A stretch of DNA of 64,000 bases. Origin: a virus. Below the pieces are notes generated by a model, which worked only from the letters and a program-made list of their open reading frames with translations, had not been told where the DNA came from and did no database searches. Positions 50,664-59,224 of this stretch are shown here, piece after piece. The position numbers and the translations under genes were made by a program. Each line of letters starts with the position of its first letter. Position 1 is the stretch's first letter. Location: positions 62,001 to 126,000 of the IMG/VR virus record IMGVR_UViG_3300020477_000990; one strand, written 5' to 3'.

Positions 50664-50671
50664 TATAAATA
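50664..50671 (+). promoter_or_regulatory. T4-type late promoter (TATAAATA) for the large fibre gene
   Basis: A perfect T4 consensus TATAAATA. The predicted leader of about 118 bases contains a CCACC/GGTGG hairpin at 50681-50699. Confidence 0.65.
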
Positions 50672-50794
50672 ACTTTACAACCACCCCGAACGAAGGTGGA
50701 TAATAGAATAACAACGAGGCAGACCCTCCCGAAACTTTAATTTAATTTAATCGAGGAATAAACAAAATGTTTATTCACAAGGGAGAAATATACT

Positions 50795-53700
50795 ATGGCT
50801 AATGTTAAAAACTTTGGGCTATCAGGTATCGGTTCTGACGTACAATTTGGTAAAAGTGGCGGTCGTTTAATTTACGATTCAGCTTCTTCTTTCTTCAAAT
50901 TTACTACAGACGGTTCAACACTTGCACAGATTAGAGTTGCTACGACTCCATCTAACGCAAATGATGTTGCTTCTAAATCGTATGTTGATGCTACTAAATC
51001 AGGTCTTGATGTAAAAGATTCTGTTAGAGTGGCTACAACTGCGGCTGGTACTTTAGCTTCTAGCTTTGAAAACGGCGATGCTATCGACGGCATAACACTT
51101 GCGACTGACGATAGAATCTTAATTAAAAACCAGGCTGACGGTTCTGAAAATGGTGTTTACACAGTAAACGCATCAGGGGCTCCAACTAGAGCAACTGACT
51201 ACGACGCGAACTCTGAAGTTTCTGGTGGTGCTTTCTGTTTTGTAGAAGAAGGTACAACTAACGCAGATACTGGTTGGGTATTATCAAATGATGGTGCTAT
51301 CACAGTTGGTACAACTGCATTGACTTACACTCAGTTCTCTGGTGCAGGCTTAATTACAGCTGGCGCTGGTATGACTAAATCAGGTAACACTTTATCAGTT
51401 AACGTTGATGATACTACATTAGAAGTTAACGGTTCAGACAACCTGCAAATTAAATCAGACTGGACAGGTCAAAATACAATTACTACACTAGGTTCAATTG
51501 CTACTGGAACTTGGGCGGCAACTGATGTTGCTGTAGCACACGGTGGTACAGGTGCTTCTACGGCTTCTGGTGCAAGAACTAATTTAGGTGTTGCAATCGG
51601 ATCAGACGTACAGGCATACGATGCTCAATTGGCAGATGTTGCCGGTTTAGCGGTAACTGACGGTGGTATCATCGTTGGTGACGGTTCTAACTTCGTGTTA
51701 GAAACTGGTAATACAGCAAGAACATCACTAGGCTTAGGTACTGGTGATACTCCGACTTTCAACGGTGCGGCAATGGGTTCAGCGGCTATTACAGGCGTTG
51801 CAGATCCTTCAAACGCACAAGATGCCGCTACTAAGGCATACGTTGACGCGGCTACGGCTGGTCAAGATACACTTGCTGAAATGTCTGACACTAACATCAC
51901 AACTCCAGCTGATGGTTCTATGTTATTATATGACACAGGAAACTCAAAATGGATTGACAATGTAATGTCAGGTGATGCTACTATGACTGATGGTGGTGTT
52001 ATTACTTTAACAGACGGAAACTCTACAAGAACTAATTTAGGTCTTGCTATTGGTTCTGATGTACAGGCATATGACGCTCAATTGGCTGACGTGGCTGGCT
52101 TGGCTGTTACTGATGGTGGTTTCATTGTTGGTAATGGTTCTAACTTCGTATTAGAAACAGGCGCAACTGTTAGAACATCTTTAGGTTTAGGTTCAATTGC
52201 AACTCAAGCCGCTGATGCAGTAGCAGTAACAGGTGGTTCAATTACTGGAATCACTACATTTACTACAGGTACTTTAGGTTCTACAGCTACTTTCACTGGC
52301 GACGGTGAATTTACTGGTAACTTAACAGTTGGTGGTAACTTAACAGTTTCAGGTTCTAAAATTACTTTAGACGTTGGAACTGTGTCTTCAGAAGACAAAT
52401 ACATCCAAGTTAACTCTGGTGCAACTTCGCAAGAAACAGGTTTAGCAGGTGGTTTAGAAGTTAAAAGATCTTCTACTGCTGACACTAACCAATTTGCTTT
52501 CATTTCATTTGATGATTCAATTGACACATGGGCATTTAAAACTGGTTCGGCTAACCAAGCATCTACATCAGACGCAACTGTACGTTTTGGTACAGTTTCA
52601 GCTGGTACTTGGAATGGTACTGCAATTAGCAGAACATACGGTGGATTCGGCGCTTCAACTGCCGGTCACGGTAACAACTCACTTGTTGAAGCAGACGGTG
52701 GCGAGATCACTGTAGGCTCTTCAGGTCAATACTTAAGATCAGACGGTACTAACTATGCGGCATCTGCCTTACAGGCAAGTGACTTAAACGGTACTGTAGC
52801 TGTTAACCAAGGTGGTACTGGTATTACTGCTTTAGGATCAGCGAACAAATTCTTAGGTTCAACTGGTTCAGCTAACCAATATGACTACATCGGCGCTATC
52901 AGAGATACATCTGGTGTTGTTGGTTTAGAAATTAATGGTGCTTTAACAGATAATATCAAATTAAGATTGTCAAATACTTCATCTAACGTAACACTTCAAG
53001 CTATCGACCCTGATAACGGTTCAGCTGACATCGACCTAGTTCTTAAAGGACAAGGCGACGGTGTTGTTGTAATTTCTGAATCAGCTGGTGGTAACTCACT
53101 TGTTATGGCGGACGACAATATGGACTTAACTATCTCAGGTGGTGCGGCGAGCGGTGCTCATGCTGGTGACTCTGTTATCAAAGGTGGTAACGGTACTGGT
53201 GCGTACAATTCAGGTGACGTTAAAATCCAAGGTGGTACTGGTGGTGCGGCTGAAGGTAAAGTTAAAATTTTAGACTCATCTTCAAACGAAGTTGCATTGT
53301 TCGAAAGAACTGCTTCTGCTGTTAATGAATTATCATTCACTAACGCGGCGGCTTCAGGTGCTCCAACTATTTCATCAACTGGTGATGACACTCATATTAA
53401 CATCGCATTATCTCCAAAAGGTAATGGTGTTGTTACAGTTCCAGCGAACTATGAGTCATTAACTATTACTGATGACACTCTTGTTACTAAAGCATGGGTG
53501 AATGCTAACGTAGTTACTTCAACTGATGACCTGACTCTTAGAGCGGCTATCACTACAGGTGCAACTACAGGTGCAATTGGTACAATGCCAAATGCAGGTT
53601 CAACAACTTATTACGTATCTAAAGTAATCGTATACGTTTCAACTGCTTTCTCAGGAAACTCAGTTGATCACGTTACTTTATCAGATGGTACTACAACTTG

Positions 53701-53881
53701 GGTAGCTGATGCTGACGCTGATGTTTCTACAGCTGGTACTTACGTAATTGATGTTCCTTTTGCTACAGCAACGGCTGGCGGCGCTACTTTCACTTTATCT
53801 TACAGAGATGCAAGTGCAAATTTAGTTGCTCCAACAGGTGGTGCTGGTATTGTTACTGTTGAATACAAAGCATTAACTTAA
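50795..53881 (+). CDS. Large tail-fibre protein (1028 aa)
   Basis: The protein is rich in Gly, Ser, Thr and Asn with repeated short strands. It opens ANVKNFGLSGIGSDVQFGKS, contains SNANDVASKSYVDAT (a T4-like fibre hallmark repeated later as SNAQDAATKAYVDAA), and ends in a strand-rich domain. A 55-residue block is duplicated (DNA 51575-51739 and 52028-52192). Length and repeats fit a trimeric receptor-binding fibre. AGGGAG precedes the ATG, and strong terminator 53932-53963 follows. Confidence 0.82.
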   Translation: MANVKNFGLSGIGSDVQFGKSGGRLIYDSASSFFKFTTDGSTLAQIRVATTPSNANDVASKSYVDATKSGLDVKDSVRVATTAAGTLASSFENGDAIDGITLATDDRILIKNQADGSENGVYTVNASGAPTRATDYDANSEVSGGAFCFVEEGTTNADTGWVLSNDGAITVGTTALTYTQFSGAGLITAGAGMTKSGNTLSVNVDDTTLEVNGSDNLQIKSDWTGQNTITTLGSIATGTWAATDVAVAHGGTGASTASGARTNLGVAIGSDVQAYDAQLADVAGLAVTDGGIIVGDGSNFVLETGNTARTSLGLGTGDTPTFNGAAMGSAAITGVADPSNAQDAATKAYVDAATAGQDTLAEMSDTNITTPADGSMLLYDTGNSKWIDNVMSGDATMTDGGVITLTDGNSTRTNLGLAIGSDVQAYDAQLADVAGLAVTDGGFIVGNGSNFVLETGATVRTSLGLGSIATQAADAVAVTGGSITGITTFTTGTLGSTATFTGDGEFTGNLTVGGNLTVSGSKITLDVGTVSSEDKYIQVNSGATSQETGLAGGLEVKRSSTADTNQFAFISFDDSIDTWAFKTGSANQASTSDATVRFGTVSAGTWNGTAISRTYGGFGASTAGHGNNSLVEADGGEITVGSSGQYLRSDGTNYAASALQASDLNGTVAVNQGGTGITALGSANKFLGSTGSANQYDYIGAIRDTSGVVGLEINGALTDNIKLRLSNTSSNVTLQAIDPDNGSADIDLVLKGQGDGVVVISESAGGNSLVMADDNMDLTISGGAASGAHAGDSVIKGGNGTGAYNSGDVKIQGGTGGAAEGKVKILDSSSNEVALFERTASAVNELSFTNAAASGAPTISSTGDDTHINIALSPKGNGVVTVPANYESLTITDDTLVTKAWVNANVVTSTDDLTLRAAITTGATTGAIGTMPNAGSTTYYVSKVIVYVSTAFSGNSVDHVTLSDGTTTWVADADADVSTAGTYVIDVPFATATAGGATFTLSYRDASANLVAPTGGAGIVTVEYKALT
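51575..51739 (+). repeat. Fibre repeat, copy 1 (165 bp)
   Basis: Encodes 55 residues from RTNLGVAIGSDVQAYDA to SLGLG. It is nearly identical in protein sequence to 52028-52192 but differs at many third codon positions. Confidence 0.75.
52028..52192 (+). repeat. Fibre repeat, copy 2 (165 bp)
   Basis: Second copy of the 55-residue unit, 453 bp after the first. Synonymous changes dominate, which implies selection on the protein or an old duplication. Confidence 0.75.
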
Positions 53882-53931
53882 TAGGTTAGTATAGAGCTAA
53901 CTTGTTAAGCTCAAACACTAATTAATAATTG

Positions 53932-53963
53932 AACCCGGGTCTAGAAATAGGCCCGGGTTTTTT
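53932..53963 (+). terminator. Strong intrinsic terminator after the fibre gene
   Basis: AACCCGGG pairs perfectly with CCCGGGTT around a 12-base loop, followed by a T-run. Confidence 0.8.
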
Positions 53964-53968
53964 GTTGA

Positions 53969-54196
53969 TTATTTTTTATCTACGAATGAATATAATTCAT
54001 TAGCACAATCAAGTATTTCTTTAGTACTAGGAAATACTGGAGCATCTTTTGTTGAAAGTATAACTCCTGTTTCAGGATGTCGTGTTACAGACATTTCCCA
54101 AGTTTGATATGCTCTATTATATTTTTCTTGAAGTAATCCCTGAGCTTGACCTAAGATGTCAGCACGGATTTCGTATGCGTTTTTATTTGTAGACAT
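53969..54196 (-). CDS. Uncharacterised T4-like phage protein (75 aa)
   Basis: NKNAYEIRADILGQAQGLLQEKY is a pattern I associate with a small conserved protein of cyanophage-type myoviruses; its function is unknown. A strong AGGAGG site precedes ATG 54196. It is convergent with the fibre gene across the terminator. Confidence 0.65.
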   Translation of the reverse strand: MSTNKNAYEIRADILGQAQGLLQEKYNRAYQTWEMSVTRHPETGVILSTKDAPVFPSTKEILDCANELYSFVDKK

Positions 54197-54328
54197 AATA
54201 TCCTCCTTTGTGTATGTTTGTGTGTATCTAATCTACAGTTCATTATAGCATTTATAGTTTTAAAAGTCTATATTTAATATAGAATTCTATAGTTTTAACA
54301 TAGGTGCCTATACCTGTAAATAATAGTA

Positions 54329-54402
54329 GGCTCTATAGTTCAATGGTAGAACGCAACTTTCAGGTGGTTGAAATTCGGGTTCAATCCCCGGTAGAGCTAC
54401 CA
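54329..54402 (+). tRNA. tRNA with CAG anticodon by position, atypical (class I shape)
   Basis: 74 bases with CCA: acceptor GGCTCTA/TAGAGCT (first pair G-U), D-arm GTTCAATGGTAGAAC, anticodon stem CAACT/GGTTG (last pair T-G) with loop TTCAGGT, T-arm TCGGG/CCCGG. The anticodon CAG means Leu, but the variable loop is only AAAT whereas tRNA-Leu always has a long arm. Either the identity is unusual or the loop is read differently. GTAAATA ends 6 bases upstream. Confidence 0.7.
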
Positions 54403-54437
54403 AACATTCATTTAGTTTTAATGTTTGTATAGAGTTC

Positions 54438-54445
54438 TATAAATA
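54438..54445 (+). promoter_or_regulatory. T4-type late promoter (TATAAATA) for a short ncRNA
   Basis: Perfect consensus. No gene follows on this strand before the terminator at 54531. Confidence 0.55.
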
Positions 54446-54450
54446 ATGCA

Positions 54451-54562
54451 CACAAGGGAAAACACGACTCGCGTCAGATAGTTTTCCGATTCCAATAAAT
54501 GGTCTAAACATTATTTTACTCATATTGCAAAAAGACAAGAGGGGCTTTGCCCCCTTGTCTTT
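54451..54562 (+). ncRNA. Candidate ~110-nt late non-coding RNA
   Basis: It runs from the predicted late start site to a strong terminator. GGAAAAC pairs with GTTTTCC (about 54457-54485) around ACGACTCGCGTCAGATA. The motif GGGAAAACACGACTCG stands 10 bases after the promoter, as GGGAGACGCGACTCGG does at 48850. No open frame of note is present. Confidence 0.4.
54531..54562. terminator. Bidirectional intrinsic terminator
   Basis: AGACAAGAGGGGC and GCCCCCTTGTCT form a long stem around TTT. T-rich ends on both strands let it serve the ncRNA and the leftward radical SAM operon. Confidence 0.75.
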
Positions 54563-54645
54563 AGTTTAAATGCGTCTGTAATGGTGTCTTAATCCGCTTT
54601 TAAGCCGTCTGTGTCCGCTTTTTTATCGTTTATAGTGTCAAAGTG

Positions 54646-55881
54646 CTACTGTGAAATTCGCCCTAATATTGAACACATTTTTTCAGCTGAATACCCACGT
54701 GCTTTATCATAATAGGCCAATAAATCTTGGGTGTTTTTGTAGGTGTACGTTGTTTTACGTTTTTTAATTAGTTCTATAAAGTCAGATACAAAACTATATT
54801 TTGTAGCTTCAAAAGGCGATCCTGCTGATCTAATTAATAAAAGAACTTCATTAATAACTTCTTCTTTTATATCATCTGGAAGTATAGCCAAGTCTAATGG
54901 TTTAGGCCACATTACTAATACAGGAATAAATTCATCAAAGTTATTTTCTTCTGTGTATCTAATTAAATCAGGAAGTTGATCTAAATTTAATAATTGTATT
55001 GCTGATGTTAATACTGAACTAATATTATTAAAACCTTTTTCTTTAATTAATCTGTTAAACTTATATTGATTATTAAAAACTTTATTCCAAGTTGCAGGCC
55101 ATCTAATATATTCAAATGTACTACCCATTCCATCTGTAGACCAATGCACTTCAAATTTTTGAAACTTATTCATTATGTCTATCATCTTTGTTAAGTCAGT
55201 TGTACCATTTGTTACCATCATTATAGAAATGTTTCTTGCATATTTTGTTTCAGATAATCTTTTAATAAATTCTCTAAAGCCTTCTAATAATGTAGGCTCA
55301 CCTCCTGTAAATTTTATTTTTTGTATAGTATGAGCTGTACCTAATAATTCATTTAATTGCTTTTCATGGAAGTTAGTATTATGAGCATCATCTGGAATAT
55401 GTTTTTTTAAATGTAAAGGAACTTTATGTTGCTCTTTTTCTTTAACGTGTAAAGATGAACTATGTCCATCACACATAATACAAGCAAGATTACATTTGTT
55501 ACCAAACTTTATATCTAATGTTCTTAATTCTAAATGTTTATCTTTTTTAATTTTATTTAAAAAATCTGGATCAATATCTTCATAACGTTTTGTAATAGAA
55601 TATCTTTTACTCATATTGTATGCACCAGACTGTTCATATTGATAACATCTAGTACAAGACTTAACTGGTTTATTATCTAACATTTTTTGTCTAATGTCAT
55701 TTAATACTTTACTGTTTTTCCAATTATTAATAAATGAATCTTTATATAAATCTGCTTCAACAGTTTCTGAATAACAACATAACATTGAATGGCCTTGTGC
55801 TGAATTGGCTATTTCAGTAAATGGTAAAGCACAAAAATACTTGCCATGATCATTTAAAAACTTTTCATATTCTCTACTCAT
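54646..55881 (-). CDS. Radical SAM enzyme with N-terminal twitch-type Cys motifs
   Basis: Cys17 (FCALPFTEI), Cys35/36 (MLCCYSE) and Cys76/79 (CTRCY) form the N-terminal set. Cys130, Cys134 and Cys137 (KCNLACIMC) with KFTGGEPTLLEGF form the core. It is paralogous to the gene at 43743. It overlaps the next radical SAM gene by 8 bases and lies in a leftward cassette with a QueC-like gene. Product unknown. Confidence 0.84.
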   Translation of the reverse strand: MSREYEKFLNDHGKYFCALPFTEIANSAQGHSMLCCYSETVEADLYKDSFINNWKNSKVLNDIRQKMLDNKPVKSCTRCYQYEQSGAYNMSKRYSITKRYEDIDPDFLNKIKKDKHLELRTLDIKFGNKCNLACIMCDGHSSSLHVKEKEQHKVPLHLKKHIPDDAHNTNFHEKQLNELLGTAHTIQKIKFTGGEPTLLEGFREFIKRLSETKYARNISIMMVTNGTTDLTKMIDIMNKFQKFEVHWSTDGMGSTFEYIRWPATWNKVFNNQYKFNRLIKEKGFNNISSVLTSAIQLLNLDQLPDLIRYTEENNFDEFIPVLVMWPKPLDLAILPDDIKEEVINEVLLLIRSAGSPFEATKYSFVSDFIELIKKRKTTYTYKNTQDLLAYYDKARGYSAEKMCSILGRISQ

Positions 55882-57130
55882 TTAGTTCTGCCCCAATGAC
55901 AGGTGTTAATCCTTTTACTGCTTTATTAAACATAGCTTCTGTCATATCGTTATGTTTTGATTTTTGTACACATAATCCACAGCCACATATTTTATTTGGA
56001 CAAGTTATTACAGGCATTTTACCTGTTGCTAATTGTTTTTCTAATCTTAATAATACTTTTTCACTTTCTGATATCTTACCAATAGGCCCACGTTTACCAC
56101 CAAAATTTGCACGACAAGTTTGATGGTGTAGTATATTATCATATTCTTGTTCAATATGTAACCAATTCCAATTAATTAAGCAAGACCAATCTTTGTATTC
56201 TGTTGAACACGCAAACACACTTGGATTCCATTTATCAGTATCAAGTTCTTTATTATTGTTATTATAATGATCATCAGTTAATGTATAAAATGTTCTTTGC
56301 CCACAGCAAGGTCTTCCTAAACTTTTTCTACCTTCATCTTTTTTAGGTTCAACTTTTGCTTTTTGTTTTTGTACTTTTTCTTGATCATCTTTATATTCAT
56401 ATTCAGCATCATTGTTTTCATCTATTTTTTTAGGTTGCTTTTGATTATTTTCTTTTTTATTTCTAATTGCCCAAAACTCTCTAAACCATTTATGTTGTTC
56501 TGGAGTATATCTATGATTGTACTTGTCATTTTCATAGCTCTCTCCAATAATTCTTGGTACAAATTTTACATTATCTCTTGTAAACTTTCCAACTAAATCA
56601 ATACATTCATTAAAGTATTCTTCTTTAGCATGAAACATTAAATTAACTTTGTGTCTAACATTTGAATCTTTTAATTGATAAATTCTATCTATTACTTTAT
56701 TTTTTATTTTTTGATCTGCTTCACAATGATAACTTACTGTTACACTATCAACATTATCAATTAATTTTGTACAATATTTTTCTGACATGGCACCATTAGT
56801 TGTTACATCAACTATTACATCATCATCATTTTGATTGTGTATGTATTCACACATATCTAAAAAGTTTGGATTGTTAGTTGGCTCACCGCCTGTAAAACCA
56901 ATGTTCCACTTACGTTTGTAAGTCATATATGATTGTAAAAGTTTTTTATAATCAAAAACAAACTTACTTGTTTTAATTAATGTTTCTAAACTTGCGTGAG
57001 GTGAAGTATTATTATGTCTATGTGAAGGACAATATGTACAATCAAAATTACATCTTAAACCTAAATCCCAAGTTACTTCAAATGAGTAAGGATTTTTTAT
57101 ATTATTATCTATTGCAATTATCTCTGACAT
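55874..57130 (-). CDS. Radical SAM enzyme with C-terminal Cys-rich region
   Basis: Cys27, Cys31 and Cys34 (RCNFDCTYC) lie near the N-terminus, and GFTGGEPTNNP is the SAM motif. A Lys/Glu-rich insertion (about 225-270) and a C-terminal Cys cluster (CCGQRTF, CSTEYKDWSC, CPNKICGCGLC) suggest auxiliary Fe-S sites of SPASM type. Its nearest relative is the 15967 gene. It shares one base with the QueC-like gene upstream. Confidence 0.83.
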   Translation of the reverse strand: MSEIIAIDNNIKNPYSFEVTWDLGLRCNFDCTYCPSHRHNNTSPHASLETLIKTSKFVFDYKKLLQSYMTYKRKWNIGFTGGEPTNNPNFLDMCEYIHNQNDDDVIVDVTTNGAMSEKYCTKLIDNVDSVTVSYHCEADQKIKNKVIDRIYQLKDSNVRHKVNLMFHAKEEYFNECIDLVGKFTRDNVKFVPRIIGESYENDKYNHRYTPEQHKWFREFWAIRNKKENNQKQPKKIDENNDAEYEYKDDQEKVQKQKAKVEPKKDEGRKSLGRPCCGQRTFYTLTDDHYNNNNKELDTDKWNPSVFACSTEYKDWSCLINWNWLHIEQEYDNILHHQTCRANFGGKRGPIGKISESEKVLLRLEKQLATGKMPVITCPNKICGCGLCVQKSKHNDMTEAMFNKAVKGLTPVIGAELNE

Positions 57131-57846
57131 TAATATCTATTAAACGCCCAATATCTTTCATGACACCACCAACAATCTTCACAAGGTGTAAGGTAACCAT
57201 TTGTTTGTTCAAATGTTCCTTCACATGACCAAGTCAACGGAAATAAATTGCTCATTAAGTTTTCTTGTTTGTAAATGTCAGCAATAAATTTTTTATCTGT
57301 ATTAAAAAAAGGTCTATGAGAAGAACCATCACTAGTAACTAGTTCATGATTAACTTTTGGATCTCGTCTATTTTTTTGATCAGTATCATAAGGCATTTCC
57401 CCTTTCGGTGGGTTAGATGTTATACCATCATATAAGACATCCCACACGCCTGTTTCTTCATTTTGTTTATTTCTATCTTGAAACTCTTTCCATTCAGTTT
57501 GATTTACATCTTTTAAATCTGGATAATAAACTAAATGAGGTAACATATTTCTAAAATTAAGTATTTCAGTAATTTTATTAATAACATGGGTTGCTTTTAT
57601 AGGATTCCATGGACGTTGTCTTCTAACTGACATTGGTTGTATCTTTACATCTAAATTATTTCTTATTACTTCTTTACAAAGTAAGTAAAGTAAAGCACTA
57701 GAGTCTGCTCCACCAGAACACCATATTCCTAGAGTCTTAACCTTGCGTCCATTATTGACAACACTTGGAATTATGATTTCAACTGATTCTGTTTTATCAA
57801 TATTATAATATTTTGCCGATACTTCTGTTAGTATTTCAAATGTCAT
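57130..57846 (-). CDS. QueC-like PP-loop ATPase with Cys4 motif
   Basis: SGGADS from Ser44 is the PP-loop. The end SCEGTFEQTNG then CEDCWWCHERYWAFNRY is the QueC-type zinc site, and DGITSNPPKGE matches the NPP motif of its paralogues. At 238 residues it is close to bacterial QueC. It is directly coupled to two radical SAM genes, which suggests an adenylated intermediate handed to radical chemistry. The long leader holds a late promoter. Confidence 0.73.
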   Translation of the reverse strand: MTFEILTEVSAKYYNIDKTESVEIIIPSVVNNGRKVKTLGIWCSGGADSSALLYLLCKEVIRNNLDVKIQPMSVRRQRPWNPIKATHVINKITEILNFRNMLPHLVYYPDLKDVNQTEWKEFQDRNKQNEETGVWDVLYDGITSNPPKGEMPYDTDQKNRRDPKVNHELVTSDGSSHRPFFNTDKKFIADIYKQENLMSNLFPLTWSCEGTFEQTNGYLTPCEDCWWCHERYWAFNRY

Positions 57847-57867
57847 ATTATTACCCTGTTATATGTA

Positions 57868-57874
57868 TATTTAT
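57868..57874 (-). promoter_or_regulatory. T4-type late promoter for the QueC/radical SAM cassette
   Basis: Minus-strand ATAAATA overlapping the stop of the SGNH-like gene, 21 bases before ATG 57846. Confidence 0.5.
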
Positions 57875-58620
57875 TTGTAGTTTTTAATTACATTTTCTGA
57901 GTAGTCATTCAATGCACTTCTATCGTATCCACCGTCAACATTTGTATCAATTAATGAATGCATTATGAAGTCTGCCATTATATTATGTTTTTCTTGTGTG
58001 TTAAAATGATTTTCACATGACTCAATGTCTTCTATAGAGCACCCGTCCATAGTTGCAATGCTCATACAACTTGGTCTTATTTCTAAACCATTTTCCCAAG
58101 TATGCAAATATTTTATATTATCAGGATGATAGTCAGTAACATTATGCCCATAAGACCATAAGTGAATTATTTTTCTGTCGGTTGGAATTTTACTCAAAAC
58201 AGTTTGATCAAACCAAAACAAACAAGATTGATATTCAGCTATTTCTTTTTTATCATCTTGAATATATTTAAAATATTTTTCACTTGCATCTACATATTCA
58301 TCTTTAACTTTACCTTTTTTCCACCATACTTTTTTTGGATCAGGGTTTAAATGAATACCATCTTTGTTATAAATTCTAGCACTAGAAGTCCAGCAAAATA
58401 TTAATATATCTGGAACATTAATAATACCTTCTTCGTTTGGTTTTAATGTAAATTGATTTAATGGAATATCCCAATATGATGTTCCACCTTGCCCAGAATG
58501 AACAATGTCTAGATTAAATTTTTCTGCAACAATGTGAGGCCAAGTTTTGAGATCACCTTTTTTTTCTTTCCAAACTTCTACAAAGCTATCTCCGTATAGG
58601 CCAATTTTAATATGACTCAT
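57871..58620 (-). CDS. SGNH/GDSL hydrolase-like protein
   Basis: The opening HIKIGLYGDSFVEVW contains the GDS block I motif. HSGQGGTSYWD resembles block II (Gly) and ILIFCWTSSAR block III. The block V Asp-x-x-His is not obvious (HLWSYGHNV or FNTQEKHN are candidates). SGNH enzymes remove acyl or acetyl groups from sugars and lipids. Length 249 residues. The start codon is 5 bases from a late element. Confidence 0.55.
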   Translation of the reverse strand: MSHIKIGLYGDSFVEVWKEKKGDLKTWPHIVAEKFNLDIVHSGQGGTSYWDIPLNQFTLKPNEEGIINVPDILIFCWTSSARIYNKDGIHLNPDPKKVWWKKGKVKDEYVDASEKYFKYIQDDKKEIAEYQSCLFWFDQTVLSKIPTDRKIIHLWSYGHNVTDYHPDNIKYLHTWENGLEIRPSCMSIATMDGCSIEDIESCENHFNTQEKHNIMADFIMHSLIDTNVDGGYDRSALNDYSENVIKNYK

Positions 58621-58625
58621 ACTTA

Positions 58626-58632
58626 TATTTAT
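58626..58632 (-). promoter_or_regulatory. T4-type late promoter, leaderless geometry
   Basis: Minus-strand ATAAATA, then TAAGT (5 bases), then ATG 58620. Confidence 0.55.
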
Positions 58633-58633
58633 T

Positions 58634-59224
58634 TTAAGTTTTGTATACTTCGTGAACGTAATTGTAGATGTCTTCCCAATTGTTAACTTTTTTAACTTTT
58701 GGATTTGAATATTGTACGTTGTACGGATGGTTCATTAATATAGGATGAAGATTTTGCTTTAATGCTGTTTCAATATTAATGATTCTATCATCAATGAAAA
58801 GTAAATTATTATTTTTAAACTCTTCTAATGCTTCAGATTTATCAGCACCTGCTGGTAAACATTTAACATCAATAAAAGTTTCCACATCAAAATAATCTTC
58901 AAGGTTTAAGTAGCGATAGTATTGTGCAATAGGTTTATCACTTAAAGAAGTAATAGCAATAAATTTAAAGCCTTCTTCTTTAAGTTTAGGAATCCATATC
59001 TCTGCTTCACGTAAAGGTTCTAAAATTGAACACGCCATTGACGAATTAAATTCTTCTCTCTTTATCATTCCTTCTTGAAATGCTATTCCAAACTCGTTAT
59101 GTATCTCTGCATCATGATGTATTACACCTGTTGATGAATAGCCTTGAAGTTCCATCCATTTAACAAATGCTGTATGCCAATCAAATACAACGCCGTCAAT
59201 GTCAGTTAAGATAATTTTTTCCAC
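58634..59224 (-). CDS. HAD-family phosphatase (5'-nucleotidase-like)
   Basis: ILTDIDGVVFDW gives the DxDG nucleophile (Asp8, Asp10), FIAITSLSD the motif II Thr/Ser, and NLLFIDDRIIN the motif IV Asp pair. Length 196 residues fits C1-capped 5'-nucleotidase-like HADs. The initiator is GTG at 59224, preceded by AGAGAGG. The substrate could be a nucleotide or sugar phosphate. Confidence 0.75.
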   Translation of the reverse strand: MEKIILTDIDGVVFDWHTAFVKWMELQGYSSTGVIHHDAEIHNEFGIAFQEGMIKREEFNSSMACSILEPLREAEIWIPKLKEEGFKFIAITSLSDKPIAQYYRYLNLEDYFDVETFIDVKCLPAGADKSEALEEFKNNNLLFIDDRIINIETALKQNLHPILMNHPYNVQYSNPKVKKVNNWEDIYNYVHEVYKT

